The notes: generated by a model from the letters alone, not told the origin. A DNA stretch of 64,000 nt from Onstottus_B arcticum (GCA_038040485.1 JBBPIE010000030.1:20295-84294); one strand, 5' to 3'. Counted from the first letter of the stretch, positions 8,757-18,087 are shown. Numbers and translations are program-made.

Positions 8757-9620
8757 TTAGGATGCTTTGCGCTTTCGAGTCTTCTTAGGCTTGGCTTCTT
8801 CTTCGGCTTCTTCCTGCTTGGCGGCCTTGCCAGTCGCCTTCACCATGGGCTTGCGTTGGGCTTGTTTGATGCTCTCCTTGAGAGCAGTCATGATATCGAC
8901 CGTGGGCGCCTCTTCTTCGACGAACGCCGTGACTTCCTTGCCTTCGATCTTGGCTTCGATGATCTCACGCAGCGCATCGCTGTAGTTGTCTCGCATCTCG
9001 ATCTCGCTCATCGAAGTCACCATCTGCTCGACCAGCGTGTGCGCGAGCTTTAGCTCTTTTTCGTCGATCTTGACAGTGTCGATCTGCGGAACTTCGGTGA
9101 TCTTGCGGACTTCTTTCGGATAGCGAAGCTTGAATACTACAAGCCCGTCGTCTTGCGGGGCGATTGCAACAAAGTCTTCGCGGTCGCGCAGCACCACCTT
9201 GCCAAGGCCGACTTTGCCGGTCTGTTTCAAGACTTCGCGAAGCAGCGCAAAGGTCTTCGCTCCGACTTCGCCGTCCGGGCCCGCGTAGTAGGGCGAGTCG
9301 TACAGCGTCGCGGGGATTTCCGCTGCGTCGACAAAGCCGACGATGTCGATGACCTTGGTTGTCTTGAGCTTGATCTTGGCTATGTCGTCGGGCTCGAGGA
9401 TCGCGTATTGGTCCTTGGAGTACTGGTAGCCTTTGATGATGTCTTCGTTCAAGACGATCTGATTGCACTTCTTGCAACGTTTGTCGTAACCGATCGGTCC
9501 GTAGTCTTCTTTGTGAAGCTGATTGAGGTGAATCTTCTCAGAGGTCTCGATCGCGTTGTAAACGCGCACAGGTATGGCTACGAGCAGGAATCTGATATGA
9601 CCTTTCCAAATGGATCGCAT
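8757..9620 (-). CDS. ku: Ku protein of bacterial non-homologous end joining
   Basis: Ku homodimers thread onto broken DNA ends and recruit LigD. The protein shows the core Ku barrel start (RSIWKGHIRFLLVAIPVRVY), a zinc-hook-like CKKC pair, the conserved EPDDIAKIKLKTTK region and a basic C-terminal tail (KPKKTRKRKAS) typical of bacterial Ku proteins that bind DNA and LigD. Two ATGs are available: one at 9629 sits directly on GGAGGAG with no spacing, whereas the one at 9620 is nine bases further and properly spaced, so 9620 is chosen. LigD is encoded 1.6 kb upstream on the same strand. The family call is firm. Confidence 0.95.
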   Translation of the reverse strand: MRSIWKGHIRFLLVAIPVRVYNAIETSEKIHLNQLHKEDYGPIGYDKRCKKCNQIVLNEDIIKGYQYSKDQYAILEPDDIAKIKLKTTKVIDIVGFVDAAEIPATLYDSPYYAGPDGEVGAKTFALLREVLKQTGKVGLGKVVLRDREDFVAIAPQDDGLVVFKLRYPKEVRKITEVPQIDTVKIDEKELKLAHTLVEQMVTSMSEIEMRDNYSDALREIIEAKIEGKEVTAFVEEEAPTVDIMTALKESIKQAQRKPMVKATGKAAKQEEAEEEAKPKKTRKRKAS

Positions 9621-9837
9621 TGCATGCATCTCCTCCGGGGCTGCCGCGCATTATACATGAAAACAAGTAGGGAAGCATTAGGGATTCGGTGGTGGGGTCC
9701 TGCGCTTTGAGTTGATATACGCAGTGCCCTGGCGCATTATATCGCCAAAGGCTGCTGAATGGTCTGGCAAACGCTACTTCTGATATTAGGGCAGTCGGTG
9801 ATTCGGTTACCTACTGGAGACTCCAGAGGAGGCAGGC

Positions 9838-10116
9838 ATGATCGACCAAGTTGATTTCAATCGCGTGTTCCTAAAGCACGAAGGCGAACAAGGCGGGGAG
9901 CCATTCGGCTCGATAAGGCTGGTCCTTGCGGGTGAGGACGCAATGGGGAGTTGGCCCATTCGTGTCCGATGTATGTGCCCAGTATCAGAGCCGGTCGATA
10001 CAAATGCGCCGCAAAGCGACTGCAATACCTGCGGACATCTGATTGAGCGGTGGTTCTTGAAAAGCGAGGCAGAGAGCTACGCCAAGCAACATGATGCCAA
10101 GCTTGCGCTGGTTTGA
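9838..10116 (+). CDS. Small hypothetical protein with a possible Cys-rich metal site
   Basis: A 92-residue protein, not recognised. A gaggagg Shine-Dalgarno sits seven bases before the ATG, which supports translation. Cys46 and Cys48 (CMCP) and a later CNTCGH (Cys62, Cys65, His67) could form a zinc site. The rest is mixed alpha/beta with no signal peptide or membrane segment. It lies on the plus strand between the minus-strand Ku and the winged-helix gene, isolated from both. Function unknown. Confidence 0.65.
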   Translation: MIDQVDFNRVFLKHEGEQGGEPFGSIRLVLAGEDAMGSWPIRVRCMCPVSEPVDTNAPQSDCNTCGHLIERWFLKSEAESYAKQHDAKLALV

Positions 10117-10390
10117 TGAAAACTCACACGGCCTACGCGAGATGGTTGTGTGAAAGCGCGTGGACGGGATTCAGTTTGCAATCTGGATTGAAAGAGTCCC
10201 TAGACCGAGTCCGTTTTGTTCTGCGATGTCAACCCACAGCACACCCACCTAGCTAACCTAAGTGAACGACATGCTCACTGTAAAGGATGACCATGATGAC
10301 GTACGACCAGTACATTGCTCTCACGCGTTGAGGTCGTTCTCGCCGCTGCCAAACGGCACGGTAAATGGATCATCTCTTATGGTGCAGTAA

Positions 10391-11128
10391 TCAAACCGCG
10401 AACTCCAGGCTGGCTTTGAATACTTCCTCTTCGTATTGCCTGGCCAGCGTATTATAGCCCAGGAACTTCACCCGGTCTTTGATTTTCGCGAGGGCACTCC
10501 GTCTTGTTTTCTGTTCATATTCGGCCCGCCTATTTTCGTCCGCCACTATGATCATCCGCGTATGGAAGTCTTGTAGGTCGTGGAATTTCAGAAGCGAGGT
10601 CTGAATGTCCGTGGAGTGCTCGACTTCAAAAAGGCTGTTGGGCATGAGCCGCTCGTTAAACCAGATGACATCAATTGTGCCACTTCGCTTTACGAGAGCA
10701 GCATGGCTATAGGCGGGTAACATCTGTAATGAGCGTAGGTCCTTGAGGGGCTGATTTACGAATAGCCGGTTCTTATCCTGACTCGGCACATAGGTTGAGA
10801 ACCCGCGCAGGTTCCCGATGACCACCAATAAGCCTTGATAGTAGGCATGACTCTGTTCGAAGGCTCTGGGGGATAAATGCCTTGTGTCGGAGTACTCTGG
10901 CAAGCCCAAGTCGGCTTGATAAGAACGTAAAGCCCAGAGACCAGGACGGACCTTGAAGATTTCGGGGCGGGTTTGGACGATACGGCGGATAGAAGCAAAG
11001 GGTGTTTTTGTTCCCCAGTCGCATTCCCCGACCTTCATCACTTCTTGATAGAGTTCAGCCAGCGTTGCCTGACCGCCCAGTCTTTCGAGGGTAAGGATGA
11101 CAGCTTCGTACTGCTTCATCGTGGACAC
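10391..11128 (-). CDS. Winged-helix (HARE-like) protein with nuclease-like C-terminal domain
   Basis: A 245-residue protein. Residues about 8-75 resemble a HARE-HTH-type winged helix (ATLAELYQEVM, GTKTPFASIRRIVQTRPEIF, RPGLWALRSY). Residues about 125-235 have the strand-turn-strand IDVIWFN...NSLFEVEHSTDI with a conserved-looking Glu, and a C-terminal helix rich in charged residues; this pattern is reminiscent of restriction-endonuclease-like proteins, but a full PD-(D/E)XK triad cannot be confirmed by eye. The GTG start has no strong Shine-Dalgarno; an ATG three codons in is an alternative. It lies 135 bases downstream of ligD on the same strand, and its base use looks more A/T-rich than ligD. 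A defence or DNA-repair role is inference. Confidence 0.6.
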   Translation of the reverse strand: MSTMKQYEAVILTLERLGGQATLAELYQEVMKVGECDWGTKTPFASIRRIVQTRPEIFKVRPGLWALRSYQADLGLPEYSDTRHLSPRAFEQSHAYYQGLLVVIGNLRGFSTYVPSQDKNRLFVNQPLKDLRSLQMLPAYSHAALVKRSGTIDVIWFNERLMPNSLFEVEHSTDIQTSLLKFHDLQDFHTRMIIVADENRRAEYEQKTRRSALAKIKDRVKFLGYNTLARQYEEEVFKASLEFAV

Positions 11129-11263
11129 CGCGCGAATGATACTCGACTCAGTTTAGTAATAGCGATTGGCCTTTGCAATCTCGATTAATGAAGCAATGAA
11201 CTCAGGATGGCCGAAATTTCAGCCCGACACATCAAGCTCAGGAATATCTAACACAGCCGTCGT

Positions 11264-13600
11264 TCAATCGACGCAGTCCTCCGGCACCTTATCAGGCCGA
11301 AGCCTCACAAACACCGGCTCTCGCAGGTTGCCGGTGCTCACCCGCATCGAGTATTGCACTTCGCACACAAGCTTCGGCTCGAGCCACACCGTCACTGAAT
11401 CATCAACCGGTTTCTGTTTCACCGGACGCTGGGCGCGTTTGACCTTCTGCAACTCGGCGAGGATCTCTTTCGCCTTGCGCTCGTCAAAGCCCGTTCCCAC
11501 TTTGCCCACGTAGCGCAACGCGCCTTTGCTGTAGAGCGCGAGTTGCAACGCTCCAAACGTCGCCTCGCGGTCGCCTTTGCCTTTCGTGTAGCCGATGATC
11601 ACGCAGTCCACAGTCTGTCTCGTTTTGATTTTAATCCATGCCGCGCTCCGCTTGCCGGGCTGATAAACGCTCGCGCGCTCCTTGGCTATTATTCCCTCGA
11701 GCCCAACCGAGGCGGCAGCTTTGTAAAGTTGCATTCCTTCGTCCATCGCTTCGCTGACTCGATAAACCGGGTTCTTCTTGATCGCATCGATAAGCCACGC
11801 GCGGCGGCGGGTCAACGGTTCGTTTACAATCGGCCGGCCATCCAGGTAAAGGCAATCGAAGACATAACAAACCGCCGGGTGCTTTGCGCGCCCGCGAGCA
11901 ATCGCCGAGTCGGTCCGGTGATGCAAGCGGTGCACGACGTCTTCGAAGACCGGCCGGCCGCTCGGGTCCAGACAAACGATCTCGGCGTCGAACAACCCAC
12001 AGGTCGCGCGAAACGCGTCGTCGGGAATAAGCAGCTCGGGATATTGATTGGTGATGTCTCGCTGGCTGCGGCTGCGAATTGTCACGCGTCCCTCGTCCAG
12101 CGAGATCATTGCGCGAATCCCGTCCCACTTCACTTCGTAGAGATAGTCGGGTGAGTCAAACGGCTTGTCGCGGCTTTGAGAGAGCATCGGTTCGATCGGG
12201 GCATGAATGTAGTCGATCTGAGGATTCTCCGTTCGCTCGCACAGCCATTCCTTGTCGCGAGTGTGGATCATGCGATACTCGGCGTTCATCTGCCGGCTCT
12301 GAAGCTTAAAATAGAATCCGTCCTTCTTCTCTTTGGTGATCTCGAAGCGCCCGCGCGCGTACACCCACATCTCCCCGCCGCCGTACTCGCCCTTTGGAAT
12401 CGTGCCTTCGAAGTCCAGATACTTCAGCGGGTGATCCTCGACTTGAACCGCCATTCGCTTGATGCCCGGACGAGGCGGCAAGCCTTTTGGCACCGCCCAG
12501 CACTTCAACGTCCCGTCGCGCTCGAGCCGCAGATCGTAATGAAGCCGCGAGGCGTGATGACGATGAACTACAAACGCGTTGCCGTCGCTTGCAAAGACTT
12601 CGGGTTCCGGCTCAGGTGTCTTGTCGAAGCTACGCTTCTTCGCATAGTCCGTCAGCGCTTCAGTGTTCTTCCCGCCGTTCCTTGACTTCGCCGTGGCCTT
12701 AGTCTGCGGCCGTTGCGTGTGGAGCTTCACGGAGTACGCGCCGATTGATTCCCATGCGTCGCCCTCTTCGATCACGATGTCCGGCACGTTGCGAAGATGA
12801 AAGATCGACGGATCGGTGACTGACTCGAGGGTTTCCCACTTCAACGGCATCGACACCGGGGCGTTTCCGCGCCCGCGCACGCTGTAAGGCGACACGATCG
12901 TCTGATACGTGCTGTTGCGATATATGTCGATCAGCACTCGTCCCTTTCGAAGGTCCTTCTTGATATGAAGCGTCGTCGTGCTGCTGTTGGCTTCGATGAA
13001 GGACTTGGCGATCTGAAGGGTTGCGTCCTTAGCCACGTCGAACGGCCACTTAGGCTCGATGGGAGCGACGATGTGAACGCCTTTGCCTCCGGTCGTTTTT
13101 ACAAAGGTGTGATACCCGAACTTCTCGATGTGCTGCTTGATGTCGAACGCGAGCGAAACGACGTCCGTGAAGGGATAGCCCTCGGGCGGATCGAGGTCCC
13201 ACACGATGTAGTCGGGTTTGTCGAAGTTCGGCCCGCGGCAATGCATCTGGTGAAGCTCGATGCACGCCAGATTCGCCAGCCACACCAGCGACGCAGGCTC
13301 AGTCGCAAGCACGTAGTCAACTTTGTCGTCGTGATTTCCGAGCTTGATGTGTTCGAGCCAGGAGGGCGCCCACTCGGGACGGTTCTTTTGAAAGAAGGTC
13401 TGATGATCGACGCCGTCCGGCCAGCGCACGAGAGTCAGCGGCCGCCGCTTGACGTGCTGAAGAATGGTGGGCGCGATCTTGAGGTAGTACTCGATCAGTT
13501 CGGCTTTGATGATTGAGCCGGAGGGAAAGAGGACCTTCTTGAGATTCGAGAGTTCTATCTTGTGCTTGCCGACGGTAGCGAATGTGCTTGTTCGAGGCAT
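11264..13600 (-). CDS. ligD: Multifunctional ATP-dependent DNA ligase LigD (POL-PE-LIG order)
   Basis: LigD fills, trims and seals double-strand breaks with Ku. Domains in order: archaeo-eukaryotic primase-type polymerase (about 10-300; catalytic DLDPPEG and the later VLIDIYRN), 3'-phosphoesterase (about 335-460; HRHHASRLHYDLRLERDG), and ATP-dependent ligase (about 470-778; motif I EVKWDGIR with the nucleotidyl lysine at residue 491, and the OB-fold end LVCEVQYSMR). The order differs from the PE-LIG-POL order of Pseudomonas LigD and the POL-PE-LIG order matches the mycobacterial arrangement. All three active sites look intact. Encoded close to ku, giving a complete two-component NHEJ system. 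Confidence 0.95.
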   Translation of the reverse strand: MPRTSTFATVGKHKIELSNLKKVLFPSGSIIKAELIEYYLKIAPTILQHVKRRPLTLVRWPDGVDHQTFFQKNRPEWAPSWLEHIKLGNHDDKVDYVLATEPASLVWLANLACIELHQMHCRGPNFDKPDYIVWDLDPPEGYPFTDVVSLAFDIKQHIEKFGYHTFVKTTGGKGVHIVAPIEPKWPFDVAKDATLQIAKSFIEANSSTTTLHIKKDLRKGRVLIDIYRNSTYQTIVSPYSVRGRGNAPVSMPLKWETLESVTDPSIFHLRNVPDIVIEEGDAWESIGAYSVKLHTQRPQTKATAKSRNGGKNTEALTDYAKKRSFDKTPEPEPEVFASDGNAFVVHRHHASRLHYDLRLERDGTLKCWAVPKGLPPRPGIKRMAVQVEDHPLKYLDFEGTIPKGEYGGGEMWVYARGRFEITKEKKDGFYFKLQSRQMNAEYRMIHTRDKEWLCERTENPQIDYIHAPIEPMLSQSRDKPFDSPDYLYEVKWDGIRAMISLDEGRVTIRSRSQRDITNQYPELLIPDDAFRATCGLFDAEIVCLDPSGRPVFEDVVHRLHHRTDSAIARGRAKHPAVCYVFDCLYLDGRPIVNEPLTRRRAWLIDAIKKNPVYRVSEAMDEGMQLYKAAASVGLEGIIAKERASVYQPGKRSAAWIKIKTRQTVDCVIIGYTKGKGDREATFGALQLALYSKGALRYVGKVGTGFDERKAKEILAELQKVKRAQRPVKQKPVDDSVTVWLEPKLVCEVQYSMRVSTGNLREPVFVRLRPDKVPEDCVD

Positions 13601-13683
13601 TTCTACTTGTACGGGCGGCCCTCCGTGGCCGCCCTCTTTGCGGTTCGTGAATCTGATCCGCCGCCAGGAGGGGCATACAGGAG

Positions 13684-13944
13684 CTATCCGCCGCTCAGGG
13701 CCAGCAGGATCGAAACCTCGTCGGCCTCGCGAAGTGTCGCACGGATGTCGTGCGCCTGCTCCATATCAATGAATATTTTGATGTGTGCGCGAACTCCGTC
13801 CTGCTCGTCGATGATGCGAAAGCGGAACCCCGGATACCGCCGGTCAAGCTCGCGAAGCAAGTGGTCGAGCGTCGCGCCTTCCGCCTCTACTTCTTCGAGC
13901 CCGCCGGTGTAAGACCGCAGCGCAGTCGGGATATGAACTCTCAT
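13684..13944 (-). CDS. MoaD/ThiS-like ubiquitin-fold protein ending in Gly-Gly
   Basis: An 86-residue beta-grasp protein: MRVHIPTALRSYTGG, a hydrophobic helix (LDHLLRELDRRYPGF) and the C-terminal tail DEVSILLALSGG. The terminal GG is the feature used by MoaD and ThiS for adenylation and thiocarboxylation. The ATG at 13944 is chosen over upstream in-frame starts because it directly follows the stop of the BNR gene with one base between (TAG-g-ATG), implying translational coupling. No molybdopterin, thiamine or E1-like gene is nearby, so the partner is unknown. A conserved pairing of such genes with BNR-repeat genes is something I recall but cannot verify here. Confidence 0.85.
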   Translation of the reverse strand: MRVHIPTALRSYTGGLEEVEAEGATLDHLLRELDRRYPGFRFRIIDEQDGVRAHIKIFIDMEQAHDIRATLREADEVSILLALSGG

Positions 13945-13945
13945 C

Positions 13946-15169
13946 CTAAGACTCCGCGACTTCGATCGAATAGATGTGCGGCAGATACCGCGCCAGACAC
14001 TCCCACTTCTTTCCCTCGTTACGGCTGCCCCATACCTCGCCGCTCGTTGTGCCGAAGTAGACGCCAACCGGATCGCGCGAATCGGCCGCCATCGCCTGAC
14101 GCTTCACCGTGAGCCACGCATCACGCTTTGGCAGACCTTTGTCGAGGCGCTTCCAACTATTGCCCGCGTCTTGAGTCACGTAAGCCGCCGGCTTTCCTTC
14201 TGGACTCGTGCGAGGCCAAACGGTTGTGCCGTCCATGGGAAACACCCACGCGGTGTCGGGTTTGCGCGGGTGAAGCACCATCGGGAACCCGATGTCTCCG
14301 ACCTTTTTTGGCATGTTGTCGCCGATGCGAATCCACGCGCTCCCGTCGCGCTCCATGCGATAGATGCCGCAGTGATTCTGCTGATAGAGCCGTTCAGGCA
14401 TGAGCGGATGCAGTCTCACGCAATGCGGGTCGTGGCCGTACTCGACATTCTGGTCCGGGAGAAAGTCAGCAGCGCAGCCTTTGTTCAACGGCTTCCAGCT
14501 ACCGCCTTTGTCGACGCTTTCAAAGACACCACCCATCGACATGCCGAGGTAGATATGATTCGAATCTCGCGGATCGATGAGGATCGAATGAAGCTTGGGA
14601 CCGTCGGGTGTCCCGTCCTGGTCGCCGCCCACCCACGCGTGACGCATCGGGTTTTCGTTGAAGCCGTCTACGCCGTCCCACGTCTTGCCGCCGTCCTCCG
14701 AGCGGAACAAGCCTTGAGGCGACGAGCCCGCGTACCACACACCCGGCTCGTTCGGATGTCCGGGCGTCAACCAGAAGACGTGATCGACCACTAGTCCTTT
14801 CTGACCTTCTGGAACTTTGCGAAACGCGGGCGGGCGTTCAGCCTCAACCCAATTCTTTCCCCCATCATTCGACCTGAAGACCGTCGGTCCGAGGTGCCCC
14901 GTGCGCGCCGCCATCAGGAGGGTCTCTGTGTCTCGGGGATCTTGCAGGATGTGATGAACCGTGTGGCCGAGAAAGATCGGCTCCGAAATTTCCCATTTGC
15001 GTCGTGACTTGTTGCTCCGAAGTACGAAAGCTCCCTTGCGCGTTGCGATGAGCAGGACCAGCGGCCCCGTCGCGGTCGGGACGTCACCGCCCGCTTCGCC
15101 CGCGCCAGCGTTCGCTGATTTTGACTTCTTGTTCTTGGATTTTTTGCCGGACTCATTTGATTTACTCAT
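13946..15169 (-). CDS. BNR/sialidase-like beta-propeller protein (VPS10/YCF48-type)
   Basis: About 407 residues. A Lys/Ser-rich N-terminus is followed by a propeller with repeated Asp-box-like motifs: SNDGGKNWVE, SEDGGKTWDG, SVDKGGSWKP, TQDAGNSWKR, SRNEGKKWEC. No signal peptide is seen, so it is probably cytoplasmic. Family members are annotated as exo-alpha-sialidase or glycosyl hydrolase, but enzymatic residues cannot be assigned and a non-catalytic scaffold is possible. The ATG at 15169 has GAAGGG eight bases before it and is preferred to the GTG nine bases upstream. It forms a two-gene unit with the MoaD-like gene downstream. Confidence 0.85.
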   Translation of the reverse strand: MSKSNESGKKSKNKKSKSANAGAGEAGGDVPTATGPLVLLIATRKGAFVLRSNKSRRKWEISEPIFLGHTVHHILQDPRDTETLLMAARTGHLGPTVFRSNDGGKNWVEAERPPAFRKVPEGQKGLVVDHVFWLTPGHPNEPGVWYAGSSPQGLFRSEDGGKTWDGVDGFNENPMRHAWVGGDQDGTPDGPKLHSILIDPRDSNHIYLGMSMGGVFESVDKGGSWKPLNKGCAADFLPDQNVEYGHDPHCVRLHPLMPERLYQQNHCGIYRMERDGSAWIRIGDNMPKKVGDIGFPMVLHPRKPDTAWVFPMDGTTVWPRTSPEGKPAAYVTQDAGNSWKRLDKGLPKRDAWLTVKRQAMAADSRDPVGVYFGTTSGEVWGSRNEGKKWECLARYLPHIYSIEVAES

Positions 15170-15709
15170 AGGTATCACCCTTCAGGATGGCGCATCGCGT
15201 ACAAGGAAACTGCCCGCCGCGCTTTCGAAGCGCGGTTGCTATTCTGCTTCGGTCAACCAGTCTCAAAACGAGGCAGCGCTATTCTACTGTTCCACGCTTT
15301 GGCAAAACAAGCGCGCGTTTCCGTGGCGAAACAACTAAAGGCGGTCGAGGAACCGATTCAAAATCCCGTTCGCACTTAACAAACGCTTTGCGTGAGAACG
15401 ATACATCCGTGTAGGGCGGCAGGACACGTGGGGACGCGGTTTAGAGCGGCACGACTCTTGCCAAGTTCATATATGAGCAGAGTCATGAATTAATATTCAA
15501 ACGGTCTAGTATTGAACAGACTACCAGGCACTCGACAGGCACCATAGAGGGGGTATGAGGTTACCAGCGCAGCAAAAGCAGGCGGGTAGAAGTCAATGGC
15601 GGTCAGAGTCAACATTCTCACTAATGTCCACTGACTACTCGAATCGGTTTACTGGAACCTGCCGTCGAAAACACTAATACCCAACACCACATTTTGGAGG
15701 TTTAGAATC
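15170..15709. other. 540-base gene-free region upstream of the repeat-protein gene
   Basis: No supported coding sequence on either strand. The left end holds the leader of the BNR gene; the right end carries the Shine-Dalgarno ttggagg for the gene at 15710. A relatively A/T-rich patch at about 15470-15530 could contain a promoter for that gene, but I could not find a convincing -35/-10 pair. Confidence 0.5.
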
Positions 15710-18043
15710 ATGCAACGAACAAGACAATTCTTTTCAGCAACACTTTTGGCGGCGTTAACATTGACGACTCTGAGCACGGGTTTCAGTGCACCCCAACAGC
15801 GGGCGTATAGGGTCACCTATCAGGAAGTCGATCAACTTCTCGGGCGCATCGAATCGCGCTCAACCCAGTTTCGTCAGAGTTTGGACGCCGCGCTTAATCG
15901 GACGCGGATCGACGGCACAAGACAGGAAGACAATATCAACGAATTCGTCCGAACCTTCGAGGCGGCAACGGTAAGCCTGCGGGATCGGTTCAGAGGAAGG
16001 CGCGACGTAGCCGCCGATGTTAGCGAGGTGTTGAACCGCGCTGGTCGAATCGACAGCTTCATGACACGCAACAATCTGGGTGCGACTGCGGAAGGCGATT
16101 GGCGGGCGCTTCGCTCAGACCTCGACGTGCTGGCGGGTTACTACAATGTGACCTGGCGCTGGGATGCTCCAACCCCTCCCCAACAGCGGGCGTATAGGGT
16201 CACCTATCAGGAAGTCGATCAACTTCTCGGGCGCATCGAATCGCGCTCAACCCAGTTTCGTCAGAGTTTGGACGCCGCGCTTAATCGGACGCGGATCGAC
16301 GGCACAAGACAGGAAGACAATATCAACGAATTCGTCCGAACCTTCGAGGCGGCAACGGTAAGCCTGCGGGATCGGTTCAGAGGAAGGCGCGACGTAGCCG
16401 CCGATGTTAGCGAGGTGTTGAACCGCGCTGGTCGAATCGACAGCTTCATGACACGCAACAATCTGGGTGCGACTGCGGAAGGCGATTGGCGGGCGCTTCG
16501 CTCAGACCTCGACGTGCTGGCGGGTTACTACAATGTGACCTGGCGCTGGGATGCTCCAACCCCTCCCCAACAGCGGGCGTATAGGGTCACCTATCAGGAA
16601 GTCGATCAACTTCTCGGGCGCATCGAATCGCGCTCAACCCAGTTTCGTCAGAGTTTGGACGCCGCGCTTAATCGGACGCGGATCGACGGCACAAGACAGG
16701 AAGACAATATCAACGAATTCGTCCGAACCTTCGAGGCGGCAACTGCAAGCCTGCGGGATCGGTTCAGAGGTAGACGAGACGTGGCGACCGATGTTAGCGA
16801 GGTGTTGAACCGCGCTGGTCGAATCGACAGTTTCATGCGGCGCAGCAATCTGGGTGCGACTGCGGAAGGCGATTGGCGGGCGCTTCGCTCAGACCTTGAC
16901 GTGCTTGCGGGTTACTACAATGTGACCTGGGGCTGGGACGGCCCAACTGGTGGGAACTTGCCTGGGACCGTGCCAGGCCGGAATCGAGAAGCCAATCGTC
17001 TAAGGGGAACCTATCGGCTGGACGCTTCGCGGAGCGATGACGTCTGGAGAGCCGCCAGCCGAGCTACCCGCGGACTTACTGCTGAGCAGCAACAGCGTCT
17101 CCGCGAGAGGATCTCCAACCGCCTGTCTGCTCCAGAAATGCTCGCGATCGAGCGGCGCGGCCGCAACATAACTATCGCTTCGTCAATCGCTCCAGTAGCC
17201 ACATTTGATGCGGACGGACGCGAGAGGGTAGAACAAATGCCGAACGGGCGCAGCGTGCGAGTCATGGCTTCGCTTGTTGGGGATCAACTGGTTGTCAGCT
17301 CGACGGGCGAACGGGGCAATGATTTCCGCGTGAGCTTTGATGTCCTCGGCAACGGTCAGCAGCTTCGTGTAACCCGCCGCATGGACGTCGAGAGCCTAAC
17401 TCAGCCGGTCACCGTCAATAGCATCTACAACAAGACCTCAGAAGTAGCTCAATTGGATCTGTACAACGAGACTTCGCCGGTTAGCCGAAATCCGAGGCGC
17501 CCGTTGGACGGCGTCGAGTTGGTCGCCACTCTCAACAACACTTTGACGACCCGACAGGCACGCGAAGGCGAGCGTTTCAGCCTGACAGTCCGATCGCCAT
17601 CGAACTACGAGGGCGCCGTCATTGAAGGTTATCTATCGCGCGTTGACCGTGCAAAACGAGTATCGGGACGAGCCGAGCTCTCGTTTAACTTCGAGCGCAT
17701 TCGTATGCGCAACGGGGCAACTCGTCCCTTCGACGGTTATATAACGAGCGTACGCACTACCAACGGCGAAGATGTTCGAGTCGATAACGAGGGTACGGTC
17801 GCCGAAAGCGACAGCCAGACGACACAGACGGTCACTAGAACGGGGATTGGCGCTGCCCTCGGTGCCCTGGTGGGCGCAATCGCGGGAGGCGGAAAAGGCG
17901 CAGCGATCGGCGCAGCAGTTGGCGCAGGCGCTGGTGCTGGTTCCGTTTTCATCCAGGGACGCGATGATCTCGAACTGATCAGCGGAACTGAGTTTACAAT
18001 CCGCGCGGCTACACCGGGCAATCGGCAGGAGCCCGGTCGCTAG
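15710..18043 (+). CDS. Secreted protein with three 129-residue repeats and a glycine-zipper C-terminal region
   Basis: 777 residues with a clear signal peptide (MQRTRQFFSATLLAALTLTT, cleaved near SAPQQ). Three nearly identical 129-residue units start at about residues 29, 158 and 287; each is helical and Arg/Asp-rich (RVTYQEVDQLLGRIESRSTQ, NEFVRTFEAA, SEVLNRAGRIDSFM) and ends with NVTW. A middle beta-rich region (about 430-590) and a domain with EGERFSLTVRSPSNYEGAVI and GRAELSFNFERIRM follow, then a glycine zipper (GIGAALGALVGAIAGGGKGA) that could insert into or associate with membrane. The last two parts resemble a type common in Acidobacteriota envelope proteins. Function unknown. A stable hairpin lies just after the stop. 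Confidence 0.85.
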   Translation: MQRTRQFFSATLLAALTLTTLSTGFSAPQQRAYRVTYQEVDQLLGRIESRSTQFRQSLDAALNRTRIDGTRQEDNINEFVRTFEAATVSLRDRFRGRRDVAADVSEVLNRAGRIDSFMTRNNLGATAEGDWRALRSDLDVLAGYYNVTWRWDAPTPPQQRAYRVTYQEVDQLLGRIESRSTQFRQSLDAALNRTRIDGTRQEDNINEFVRTFEAATVSLRDRFRGRRDVAADVSEVLNRAGRIDSFMTRNNLGATAEGDWRALRSDLDVLAGYYNVTWRWDAPTPPQQRAYRVTYQEVDQLLGRIESRSTQFRQSLDAALNRTRIDGTRQEDNINEFVRTFEAATASLRDRFRGRRDVATDVSEVLNRAGRIDSFMRRSNLGATAEGDWRALRSDLDVLAGYYNVTWGWDGPTGGNLPGTVPGRNREANRLRGTYRLDASRSDDVWRAASRATRGLTAEQQQRLRERISNRLSAPEMLAIERRGRNITIASSIAPVATFDADGRERVEQMPNGRSVRVMASLVGDQLVVSSTGERGNDFRVSFDVLGNGQQLRVTRRMDVESLTQPVTVNSIYNKTSEVAQLDLYNETSPVSRNPRRPLDGVELVATLNNTLTTRQAREGERFSLTVRSPSNYEGAVIEGYLSRVDRAKRVSGRAELSFNFERIRMRNGATRPFDGYITSVRTTNGEDVRVDNEGTVAESDSQTTQTVTRTGIGAALGALVGAIAGGGKGAAIGAAVGAGAGAGSVFIQGRDDLELISGTEFTIRAATPGNRQEPGR
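15794..16954 (+). repeat. Three tandem 387-bp coding repeats
   Basis: Units begin at 15794, 16181 and 16568. Units 1 and 2 appear identical base for base by eye, including third codon positions; unit 3 is identical in its first half and carries about a dozen scattered changes in the second half. The pattern indicates very recent duplication of a 129-codon module or ongoing conversion. Copy number may vary among cells or be mis-assembled. Confidence 0.95.
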
Positions 18044-18047
18044 AGCC

Positions 18048-18087
18048 AACGCCGCTCGACACATTATCGATAGTGTCGGGCGGCGTT
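18048..18087 (+). terminator. Stable hairpin after the repeat-protein gene
   Basis: AACGCCGC pairs with GCGGCGTT and, inside it, GACAC pairs with GTGTC, around an A/T-rich loop. It starts five bases past the stop codon. The 3' side is followed by C residues, not U, so it may stabilise the mRNA end or act with a factor rather than as an intrinsic terminator. Confidence 0.5.

Noticed and set aside
10117..10390. Short ORFs between the 92-residue protein and the winged-helix gene
   Set aside because: Only tiny frames without ribosome sites; nothing supports a gene.
13606..13640. Terminator between ligD and the MoaD gene
   Set aside because: It is a single arm of the tgtacgggcg repeat without a complementary partner, so it cannot fold as a hairpin by itself.
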